Source of the DNA: Membranipora membranacea | Taxonomy: Eukaryota > Bryozoa > Gymnolaemata > Cheilostomatida > Membraniporidae | NCBI GenBank assembly: GCA_914767715.1 | Contig: OU612066.1 | Span: 32,956,283 to 33,020,282 of the forward strand | Reading direction: 5' to 3' | Length of the DNA stretch: 64,000 nucleotides | In this document: piece after piece, positions 46,901 through 57,900 of the stretch | Numbering within the stretch: the first letter of the stretch is position 1 | Layout: the number at the start of each line of letters is the position of its first letter | Position numbers and translations under genes: made by a program | Notes under the pieces: generated by a model | What the model was told of the DNA's origin: nothing | What the model saw: the letters and a program-made list of their open reading frames with translations, nothing else | Database searches by the model: none

Positions 46901-49900
46901 CATGATAACATAGACAGCTATAAGAGTAAGGATGCTCGTCTGATTGACAGAATACGCGCCGCACTGGCGCGATTTGTACACAATGTCCTGATGAGACTAC
47001 CCTTGTGCTGCGTGCCTCCCTCAGACTATGAGGATATGGACTGGGGCTGGGATGAGGGGGTAGTCACCTCGGCGGGCCCACCCGAGGATAAGATGGGAGA
47101 TTACACCGTGTGTAGCCTTGTCAGTGATCTGGGATCTAATATTACTGTGTATTTTAGGAGTGAAGAGCCGGTTAGCCTGACTATGGATATCTCTACTGGA
47201 CACACTGTACTGGTATGTTATATAATTATTATCTTATCAGTCACGGTTCTCTATATTGTGGCGGAGGGGGGGGGGGCAGGGTGGGAGATTGTGGTTTGTC
47301 CATAACATTTTGCCCTTGCAATGATCTTACTTTTCAAATAATAATATATATCATATAAAAACGTATTCAAGTTTAGGTTTTAAAGAAGCAAATTCGAGTG
47401 TGGCCGGATGATGTCTTCCAAGATCTCTCAGAACTTCTAAAGACACAATTGAAAAAAAAATCGATCAAAATGTAACCCAAAGCTGTTAGATTCAAAACGT
47501 TTTTGATCATGGCCTAGAAACCTCTTGCTAGCTAATGTTATAGATGGTATAAAATTTGACACTTCTATGGAATCTCTGCAACTTGAATATCAAATCAGGG
47601 AAAGAATTCTCACTGCCAATAAGACAAACACTGCGTCATATTCATGTTAGCAGTTTTATAGTGGCTGTCTGGGTATAATTATTGTCTGCATGTGTTAGCT
47701 TGACATGCTGTGACTATAAATGTCATACTCCAGTAGAGAGAGAGAGAGAGACTGTTATATATGATTATTGTCTCATTCTCTTAGAGCTGTTGTATTGAAT
47801 CATCATTATATCCAATATTATACTTACATACATGTGCAATGTACACAATGGTATGTGGTGAGCGGATTATGATGGTTAGAAGGCTACCCTGTTTGTCATG
47901 TAATGTTGTAATACACCCCCATCAGAAAATTCCACTGATTTATTTGTGATAGAAGGTGGGAATGCTAGGCATTTTCCTAAATCAGCTGGTCATGGGATCC
48001 GGGATGGGTCCTTGCTCTCAGCTGTTTTCGCTTCTGTCTGTTAGTCAAGTGATTCCGTATGTGCTCAATTTAATCGTTACAGTCTTACATGGAGGATCAT
48101 TTGAAGAACACAGAACGATTAGAACAGGAGTGGACGGCTTTATGTAACTACACACCCGATCAGTGTGATATGGAGGCTGGTAAACTTAACCCTACAAGAA
48201 ACAGATACCCATCTATCCTCCCCTGTAAGATGTTAGCTCATTCTGTTGTACAGTATTGCTCCTTTAAATGTTCTATAGTAGGGTATATCCCTGAGATTGG
48301 TGGCCTAAGAGGATGACACAGAGTGATTTTGACTAGGACTAACAAGAATTGGATCAGCTAAGAGTTAAATGAAATTCCTGCAACTAATGTTAATCGTTAG
48401 TGGGCAATGTTGATAGTGGGTACTTCCGTATAATATCAGTATGCCGCTTAGTGTAATGGATATTCTCCTACTCCACAGCCATAAACATCAGCCGTTACCC
48501 GTAACACACTCTGCAGTCTGCAGTCTGCACTGTGTAAATTTAGATCAAACAGAGTAGCGCTGGCCCTACACATATTGGAGTACCCAAGAGTTTCGTAATA
48601 TCTATATAAAATTGCTAATTAATGGTAAACGTAATCAGGTAATTAGCAATCTGAACGAGAATATCCGCTAATCATTAGTAGAGTTAACTGAAGCCTGTTC
48701 AGTATCAACTGTCAGGCTATTGCTTAGCCTTTAGTACAAAATCATCATGTTGGAAAGAAAGTTGTGGGCAGGGGGATATTTGACTCAATCTAAGTGACTT
48801 AGCCTTAGAGTTTGCGTGGTGTCGTTCTTGGGATTATCTGGATAGCTTAGCACACATCGATACTATTGAGATGTCCCAGATCTTACCTGGGGTTTTTTAA
48901 TCAAGGAAATCCTCATATAGGTGTTACAGTATGTTTTCCTCCCAACTTGACATCAGCCATGCATTGGTGACACAAAATAAAGTTAGCCAGTCAGTCAGTT
49001 GGCTGAAATTATAGTTTACACTCCATATTGGTTAGAAACAGACTTAAACTGATCGTATGATTAGAAAATAGAGCTTTTATTATATTTACCGTGCTCATTA
49101 CTGGTGTTCATATACTAATGTAATCTTGTTATTTTTCAGATGACCATAACAGAACCAAGCTGCTTAATGTGTCTGAAGAAAAAGGTGAAAACTATATAAA
49201 CGCCAGCTTCATTGTAAGTATAGGACAATGTGATACACATAGAAATTAGGAGTTATCAACCTAATATCGAAGGGGCAACAACTTCAGTGGAATATATTTA
49301 ACACTTCATGATTATCGAAACAGAATATTTCATATAAGGTTTTGCGTCATAAGAACTCACTTCTGATACCAGAACACTCAAGTAGACCATCTTTCCCAGC
49401 TCGATATGCTCAATGTGTTAAATGTTTTAGGCTGACGCAGATCCCCGTAGCCCTGTGTATATAACCACTCAGGGCCCTCTGCAGTCGACGATACCCCACT
49501 TCTGGCAGATGGTCTGGGAACAGGACTGTACTAGCATTGTCATGCTGACCTCTCTGGCAGAGGATAATAAGACTGTCTGTCATCAATACTGGCCGAGCGA
49601 GGGACGTCACACATATGGTAACTTTGAGGTATGTTTGGCAATGTTTGTTATTTGTCAACATTGGACATCAGTCTGTCATTGCAAGCAACTGCCATGTGAT
49701 CTGGTGTTATGACACATACCAATATGAGGGATTGCCTAATAATCTATACATAGTTCCAGCCACATTGCCAGTTATAACATTTTTACAAGATTTCTAGCCA
49801 AAACTGCAGCAAGCCAAAATTAGTAACTCCAATCTATTTTGAGATGTTTAGGTTTTGTGATAAGCTCCAGGACTGAACAAATGGTAAATGAAGAGACATG

Positions 49901-52900
49901 TATACAAAGCCATAGTCAAAGATTAAATGGACCTAATAACTCATAAATTTGAGCCTTAATCAGCAGACAAAAATTCTCTCTGAATATTTCTAATGCTTTA
50001 GTCAATATTCATATCATTTTGTGGTTCGACAAGACTGTAATGTATGATAAGCCTTTGTGATTCAGATTATCTGCCACAACCATGAGTAATGCTCACCTCA
50101 CCTCACCTCACCACACAAAAACTGCATGGCCTGGGTAACCTTATAATATCTCTCATTGGCTTGCTTCAAGCAAAAACAAAAAACAAGTGCTCTAAAGTGA
50201 TTCATTACGTAATGTGGTGGCCTTGTCTGAAAAGTACATGCTCAGTAAAGACGATTACTGGTTTTTAAAAGTGGCTCTCTCAAAAAACCCTCTCATATAA
50301 TCAGATCATGGTTATAAATATAAGGATTACCAAAAAAACTCAACTAGAATATGTCCAATCAAAACTCAACTAGAATATGTCCAATCAAAACTAGGAAACA
50401 TTTCGTTTTTTTTCCAGGCTCAAGTTCATGGGGAGGAAAGGTTTACTGCAAAAAAATATTTGTGTATGATCATCTGTGTGTGATCATCGCCAGCAAAAAC
50501 TGCATAGCATCAGCGTGCCAAGTTTGAGATTGTAAGATATGACCTTGCAATTTGTTCGCCTTTGTAAATCTTTTTACTGTCTGTCTTTATTTATGACACT
50601 AGTTTTTTTTATCACACGCAGGTGCATTTGGTGTCAGAGCATATATGGTGTGAAGGGTACCTTGTCAGAAGTTTTTATCTGAAGAATGTGGAGACAAACC
50701 AGACTAGAACTGTGACACAATTCCACTTCCTCTCCTGGCCAGAACTAAGTGTTCCCGCTGACTGTAAAGAACTGCTTGATTTTAGAAGGTAAAAACAAAA
50801 TGCTATGTTGGGAAATAATTGGCAAAGATCTAAGTCTTTTAATCGATTGTTCTGTTTTGGTTCGAGTCACAGTGACCACTGGTTGGTACCGTCACACATA
50901 ATGGTAATGGGATTCTTCTTGCCAAGGATAAGGGCTGAGTCATGTTGCTACTCGTGGTTTAAGCTGGAGTTTGCACAATGATTCTCACAAGATGTGTCTT
51001 ATGAAGTCTAATGGAGTTTCCTCTCTATCTAACTGTCTAGTGAGATTTTGCTGCATCTGCCAATCTAATCAGGTGTTGGTCAATCAGCTGAGCTGGGCTG
51101 ATGCATTAACCGTATGTCTTTAGGTGTGGATGTCTGGATGTATGAGTGAGTGGTGGGTTTGAATTACTGAGTTTTGACTCACAACTGTGCGTCATTTTGC
51201 AGCCTTATACGTCCCTGAAAAATTAATATTTGATGTCTAGGCTTGCTCCGTAACTCATACTTCCTGCTAGATTACGCTAAATTCCATTTTTTTTATTTTG
51301 AAGATTGCTACGCAACAGTGTGATGCAAAGTTTTAGGGTTTCAGCTTTCTCTGACACGAGCAGTAACGCCTACATTCTGCAATATATTATTTTTTAGGAT
51401 AATTTGGGACTTTCATTATGTTTTATAACTGAGGCTAATGAAACAGAACTAAACTGATTACTAATGCTGGCTCAATCGAAGTAAAAGATACTTTGAGTCA
51501 TATAAAAACTGTTGTATAAGTGCTGAATAAATCAGTGTTTTGCATCCAGCCATTTGATGTAGTATCAAGCTTCACCTAGCTGCACTTTGCAACTTCGAAT
51601 CCAGGATTTTTATTGGGCAGTTATCAAGCCAATCAGATTTTGATCTAGTTTTTGTATGCTATCCAAGGTTAATTACGCAATTCATTGATTGAATATGCAA
51701 AAAGTGTTTACGTTATGCTAGTTAAACCAGAGGAATCCGCTTGCAAACGATACAAATGACATATTTTGTCTTCACTGAATAGTATATGCCATATATAAAT
51801 AATGTTGGCCAAGTGACTATGAATGTAGAATGAATGTGAAATTGTCTCCCCCGGACCTGTCTGTGTATAATAGCGGTATAGTGATGTTGCTGAGGAACTA
51901 TTCATGTTTGAGAAGTTCCAGTAGTGATTAGTGGAAGAAACAAACTGTACGGTGATTGTTTTCGGACCTGTTTGTCAAGCGTTTAATTTTCTTGTCACTC
52001 GGAAGATCAGGTGTTTCATCAAATCAGCACGGCAGCTACTTAGCCCCCACGGCTAGCTAGCACATATTTCGATCGCGACACACAATGTCTGATTCACCAA
52101 CCTAATCATGCACATCTCTATCACCTCTGACTGATCAAGGAGCGTAGATCACTCAAACCTAACCCCCTCCGGTGGTGGGCACTTGTTCCGTGGGTGCTTT
52201 TGTGTATTAGGCAATTTTATCCAGCTATAATTGCATAGTCACAAAAGTGACCATGGGGAAAGCATTAATAACAGCACGGCTATGCAAAGCTCATCTACTT
52301 CTATCTGTGGCGATAGATAGTAAGTCTGTTGACCAAAGCTGGATATGTATTCAGTATGCAGAACATTGACAATTTTGAGACCGTTGTAATTTCGCCTAGC
52401 CTAGCTAGTCCTGTAGCAGCGTTTATTCGTTGGACTCAGTTTCTTAATCTTAACTTCCCGGTTCTCTATATGGGGTCACACGTACTGCTTACCCATTGTT
52501 ATTATACAGCTAACATACAGCAGCTGATAACATTAAAGAGTTAGTCTTAATAATATATGTTACAGGAAGTTATGTATGACATCGCTTCGAGCATTTAGTA
52601 CTGCACATCCTTTTAATTTGGAACAAAATGAAAGGGATTGGAATTATGTACATCTGTTCACTAAAAGATTGAGTGCTGTACATAATTGATGGAGAGACAA
52701 TCGTTTGGCTTTCATAATATCCAAGAGGAGTAAATATAGGCTAGACGTAAGGGGGGCTTAATGTCTTATGTTGCTAAATTTGGGTTAGCTTACTAGGTAA
52801 TGTAAATGTTAGCTACCCTTAAAATTAATTATTTCAGGCATGTGCAGATTGCTTACTTTGCCTCCTGCGAATACTTAACTCCTCTTGGGTGGATAGTGAT

Positions 52901-54954
52901 ATGGTGATGTCATCTGACTGTAATAAGATTATACATTTTGAGTTTTTTTTATATTTTTGTAGAAAAGTGAACAAGTCGTACAGAGGGAAAACTTCGCCTA
53001 TCGTTGTATGCTGCAGGTTAGTATATAATATTCGCAGTTTACCTGCAAACCATGCACACATGCATGTAACGCTTTTCCGCATTACATCTGACATATATTA
53101 TGACAGCTGTCCATCTAAATTGAACATGGTTAAGTTTGTGCAGTTTTTTGTCCAATGGCAGAAAGATCGGGAACTTTCCTCCGCTTATCGATTATTTCGA
53201 AATCAGGACTTGGCGCTGATTGGACATTGATGCTGCTGTTATAGTAATGTCATATTGGCTCACGTATAGAATGTCTGATACTGGTCATGTGAATATAACA
53301 AGCGGTCACAAACTAGGTCTGTAAGAACAAGGAAATAACAATCCCAGGCGTGCATACCTCTAAAGTAAAGTCTAAATATATAATTAAGGTGAGAAGATCA
53401 GCGTGCGCTGCAGCACACGTGCTCAGAATGATTCGGCCACATTTGTCAATGAATTAATCTGGTTTTCCTCTCCCTTTTAGTGATGGCTCTGGGAGAAGCG
53501 GTACATACATACTACTCGATATGGTCATTAACAGGATACATAAAGGTTTGTCTGATTTTTGCTGTTATTTCCTCTCTAGAGTAGATAAGATTGATAGGAT
53601 TTAGGATTTTATCATACTTCCCTCTGCACCTACGGCTATTATCCAAGCTCCGGGTCTGTGAAAGCTCTTTACCAATGGAATGGAATGCAGGAAGTTTGGT
53701 CGCTCTCCTTAAGGTTTTTAATTACCCTGCCTAGTTTTATCTTGGTAGTAATTAAAAATTAGAATATATTATTTCCATGTCTGTGTGAGCAGTTTTTGCA
53801 GTGAATTTTATTCAACAAAAGACTATTGCAACAATTCGGTCGCCAAAACAAATGATCTCCTTTGTTGCTAGCTTATTCAAGAAATTACAAATAAGATTCT
53901 TGTTACTGTTTTAGGGAACTAGTTGTGTTTACCAAAATATCAGTGTTTGATTCGATAAAATTTAACCAACGGTTTAACTTCTTTCACTTTGTTTTTGCAA
54001 ATTTCCGCTTACTCCTTGGTTGATTAGCAAAGGTTTTTGCCGAAGAGCACTGTTGTAATGAGGGATGACGGTATGATTTTGATTAGTAAAACTTCATTTT
54101 TATCCAGAAAGCGGATTTACTGACTCGACATAAAAAACGCTGTTTAATTTTTCCTGGTCGATGTATTTTACCAATTAACGATTATTTTATTACTTGGACA
54201 GTGGACGATGTACACGTTCTTTTCTGAAAATGATATCGAAAAAATTATTGGACAAATAAGTTGTTCAATGGGGTATTTGGCAACTAATATGAGTAGTTTT
54301 TAAATGTTTTCAGCGAATTATGATTGGAAAAACAAGTGGGCAGGTCCAGGAAATGAGCATAAATTCAAAGTACTCCTGCGCCTTTTTTGTCTATCACCAA
54401 AGAGCAATGCACACAACCGCTTCAAATACAAAGAAATTTGAATAGCGATTAAGAGTTTGTGCAAGAGGAAGATTAAAGTCCGATGCAATATCCGCTAAAA
54501 AAATCAATCTTAACGCCTAGTTTTGTACCGCAGAAATTTTAAATGATTTTACCAAAGCTTACAAATGACCGACCGAATATTTAAGTTTGGATTAGAGTTT
54601 AAGTTGCTTCCTCTTGCTAGTTTGTGGAATAGGATCATTAATTTATCTTGTCTTTTCATTTGCTTAGGTAAGTATCAGCAGGTAGAGAGCCTGGTTGAGA
54701 AATTGACTCGATTCACAAATTACTTTTTGTATTGGCACCTATTTTATATACAAAGAACTGGAGATTGTTGTCACAATATTTTAATTTCTATCTTTATTTT
54801 GATTCGTTCAGGAGTGAAGGAGGTTGATATAGCCGCCTCTCTGGAGCATATAAGAGATCAGCGTATGGAAAGTGTGCAGACGAGGGAGCAGTTTGAGTTT
54901 GTTCTGTCAGCTGTAGCTGAGGAAGTACAAGCCCTCCTGAAAGCGCTGCCGTAA
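28981..54954 (+). CDS. PTPRN: receptor-type pseudophosphatase IA-2 (PTPRN) homologue
   Basis: Dense-core-vesicle membrane protein of the IA-2/phogrin family; relatives regulate peptide-hormone secretion. There are 21 exons: 28981-29086, 31884-31934, 33651-33897, 34592-34797, 35884-35994, 36258-36521, 37859-37981, 39429-39585, 39886-39969, 40926-41005, 42745-42815, 44014-44226, 44738-44907, 47158-47212, 48083-48224, 49140-49213, 49431-49628, 50622-50788, 52963-53016, 53481-53545 and 54812-54954. They total 2781 nt, or 926 residues (human 979). In order: signal peptide (1-30); RESP18-homology region with cysteines [12 protein letters not shown] and NLFGTC; an acidic linker; the membrane-proximal ectodomain (about 405-500, YVWISLEKR to STGIGHE); a transmembrane helix (about 520-538, [19 protein letters not shown]); LCRQRMA; WSEEP..MDISTGH; SYMEDHL; and the phosphatase domain (about 670-920, [29 protein letters not shown] end). 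The active site is [10 protein letters not shown], and WPE replaces WPD, so it is probably catalytically dead. Confidence 0.96.
29087..31883 (+). other. PTPRN intron 1
   Basis: 2.8 kb between the signal-peptide exon and the first cysteine-motif exon. I see no exon or strong repeat other than the CGGCTACTTTTA half-site near 31531. Confidence 0.5.
33480..33615 (+). repeat. degenerate ATTCCAC-type repeat upstream of PTPRN exon 3
   Basis: About six irregularly spaced copies of a (T)ATTCCA(C) motif in a C/T- and A-rich stretch just before exon 3. It may be a decayed minisatellite. Confidence 0.4.
33866..33936 (+). repeat. tandem duplication of PTPRN exon 3 donor junction
   Basis: The end of exon 3 and its donor (AGACTAGAGCAGGCAAAAGT|GTAAGTGC) are followed 33 bp later by a second version (AGACTAGAGCAGACAGTAGT|GTATGTGC). 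The first donor, at 33898, keeps the frame with exon 4. The second, at 33931, would add an in-frame stop (GTG TAA). Confidence 0.8.
33969..34046. repeat. small inverted repeat with CGGCTACTTTTT arms
   Basis: CACGGCTACTTTTTT at the left pairs with AAAAAAAAGTAGCCG at the right, and pairing continues outward imperfectly. A related half-site, CACGCGGCTACTTTTACTTT, occurs near 31531, so it may belong to a repeat family. It is in PTPRN intron 3. Confidence 0.5.
40862..40913 (+). repeat. 26-bp tandem duplication before PTPRN exon 10 acceptor
   Basis: TACCTTGTATATCATCACTG plus CCTTGC is repeated exactly twice, ending 12 bp before the exon 10 start at 40926. Confidence 0.9.
46823..47212 (+). CDS. PTPRN: candidate alternative first exon of PTPRN (cytoplasmic isoform)
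   Basis: An in-frame stop at 46799-46801 is followed by ATG at 46823, and the frame then stays open for 112 codons straight across the normal exon 14 acceptor (47157|47158) into exon 14, in the phase used by the full-length protein. Joined to exons 15-21 it would give about 410 residues containing the whole phosphatase-like domain but no signal peptide, ectodomain or transmembrane helix. The new N-terminus is Ser/Arg-rich. It carries an amphipathic helix (about residues 42-58) and then LPLCCVPP, a dicysteine that could be palmitoylated, then an acidic stretch. The sequence is more GC- and CpG-rich than nearby introns. An unspliced upstream promoter is the simplest explanation; an internal longer exon 14, or a chance open frame, is possible. 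Confidence 0.5.
50335..50386 (+). repeat. 26-bp tandem duplication in PTPRN intron 17
   Basis: AAAACTCAACTAGAATATGT plus CCAATC occurs twice in direct succession. Non-coding. Confidence 0.9.
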
Positions 54955-57900
54955 CATCATCCATATCTACTCGTAATCATCTAGTCATACCAGTGAACAT
55001 CCTGTCCTGCTGTCGATATCTAAACTGCTGTTACATTCCTGTGATACAGTTTGCAACGGGATTTTATACCTACGATAACTCTGGTTTACGCAGTCAAACC
55101 TTTTATTGGTTTTCCATGTTCTGTCTTACTTTTGTTAGGTCCATAATTAAGCAATCAAAGAGAAGACGACTTAAAGGGCAACCAAGGTTTCGCAGCAATG
55201 CATTAATGGGTAGCAAATAATGTGCTGGGCAGCATCAGCTTTGTGCATTACGCGATGCAAAACTCAAAGTAGTTGCTGACTCTAAACTAGGTAACACTTC
55301 AGTTTAGGGGAGGTTCCATGACTTTGCTGTAATAATTATAGAGCACAGGCTAAATAATAACAGGAACAGGAAACTGCTATGTGGTATTCTCTTTTAGCTG
55401 AGTTTGAGTACCTGATGGAAGAAATGTTTCACAAGAATTCTGGCTGAATAATCATCCGAATTATATTTTGTCTTTTTCCCCATGCAGAAGGTGCAATCTG
55501 CTATTAATCAATGGCCATCAATGAGAAGTTGTTTGAAACTTTGGTTGCCCTTTAATCTTCTATCTGCGTTTAGTTGTTTATAACAATAAGGTATCACTTA
55601 ATGTGTATTACTTCCTGGTGAGCTTTTGTCTAGTAAGGGCTGCCCAGTTATAATAATCTCTAACCGTCTTATCAGTATTTCATTGAAATTAAAAAAAAGG
55701 AGAAAGTGAAGTTATTTAATGGCCCATCCTCACTTTGTCTTTGTGAAATGTGTAAGAACCTTTATTTATCATTGATATATATTTATTATTATGGTAGTAT
55801 TTAAATATTCTCAAACTATCAACTGTACTCTTGCGAATCTCATGTCAAACAGTTATTTTTGTTCTTTTTTAACTTCGGGTTGTCTCATCATGTTTAAATG
55901 GCCTCCGCGTGTCTATCCTAGGCTTGCGCTGATCAACGCAAAGGATACATAATGGGTACCCTTTTTTTGGTTTCCATGTTACTCGTCGGAAAAAAATAGC
56001 ATCTATCCAATTTGATAGGCTTAATCAAGTTTTTTTAAAGACATGAAATGGTTGATTCCTTTCATGCAGACAACTTGACCATCATTTTGCTATTTTCTTC
56101 AGATTTCCAGCATTAATTATTGTGATAATGATGCATGATGATTCCAGTTTTATTCACGTCCAGTGTGGTGCATTCTATTTTATATTATGTTTTTATCTAT
56201 GACTTTTTGTTGTGGCATTCCACCGTAAACATTTGATATACTGTTCGCTGATACAAAGTTCCATCATTGTATGCCAAGATGTCCACTCATGGAGGGTTAG
56301 TGCATGCATTCAATCATGTGGTTGGACTTTACAGCTGATATTTTGTTGTTTCACGTTGTAATATATACGATTATGATGTTGGTACGATAAACTTGTGTTA
56401 TTATGGCTTATATATATACAGTGGTGACAAAAAAAAGATATTACAAAGCATTACAATGTTTTAAAACTCTTTCATTCTCAGTTTTTCTCTTAGCATTAAA
56501 TTTGTTAAGAAAAAATAAGATGCCTTGTAGTTAGCGTTTGGCAGATCATAACTCTGTCGTAAGGTGTTTGCAAGTTTACAATCTGCCAAAAATAAGAGGA
56601 AATTGTTTTCCATATCATATTAAAATTTCTACATACTCAAAAGGAATGATGATCTACAATTCCTGAAGTTAGACATCCGTATTATATCGGAATGGCATGC
56701 TCATATATGCAAACCTTATCGTGTCAGTATAGAGCTGGCTCTGCCAAAATGTGTCAAAATATGCTCTGTTGAGAAATCTATCAAGATGGAGTCAGAATCA
56801 TCGGAAATCATGATTGATACGGATTTACTCGAGATAATAAATCTGTCGATGAGTTGTATCCCGTTTCGTTAGCCTGGTGACATGTGCGTTCCCTTCCCTA
56901 GACCAACCAGGACACACAATCACCCCAAGCTAACAGGTCTTACAGCAACTGCTGTAAAACCTCCATATAGCAATATAGCAATATAATATATCTCATGCTA
57001 CTACAAACTCATCTAGCGACATTGAGATGTCAGATAAGCTTGGGATTATCCTTCCTTTTAATTCCTCTGCATACCAAAAGACACTTGAGCTTGTAGACAA
57101 TCCTAGCCGACTGAGAATGGAGCTCCCAATGCGTCTTCATGGTGGGAAGTATACTAGTAGCCCCAGCGTCCGGTATTGAAATTTAATGTCTATCAGCTCC
57201 TGGCTCAGTTATAGTTGTTAAGTGCTGTCAAATATTAAGTGTTGCAAATACTACAAGCAGTTTTCACCAAACCAGGTTGGTGATTTATGACCTGGATCTG
57301 AGCAGTTGTGAAAAATTACTCTACAGGACACTTGAGGTTCCAAATTATAAGCACTGCAAGTTTTGTGGCTTGAAGTCAAGATTTTCTGTCATAGAACCTT
57401 ACAAAATGGGCTTGAGTGATGCTTTTTCAAAAGAAAATGTGTTATTTCCAAGGTTCCAAGTGCATCAACTTCACGGCTCTGTGAATAAAAAGAGAAAAAA
57501 ATAACTTCTTTTGTTTTTATTCTTTTCATGTGAAATAATAATAAATAAATAAATAAATAATCATTAATAAATAAATAAATAATCATTAATCTCTTAGCTG
57601 TTATTTGGGGTGAGGAGAAGGTGCTAAATAGAAGGGACTCAGGGATCACTCTGCATGCCGTAGTATTAACACTCAAACATCAATGATACAGTGATCAATA
57701 GAATATGATCTCATCAGACTTGACTGGACTATGGCTTTAAAACACAAATTCCTCTCATTCCTGTGCAATATTAAAAGAATTCTGATATCATAGAGAATTT
57801 TGACTGTAATAAGCAGTCTTTCTGGGTGTACAGTAACAGAATACTCCAAACAAATGAGTCGCTATGTTTTGCTCCTTACATCTAAAGTCATTCTGCCTTT

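Noticed and set aside
49410-49661. Minus-strand open frame over PTPRN exon 17
   Set aside because: Antisense shadow of a phosphatase-domain exon.
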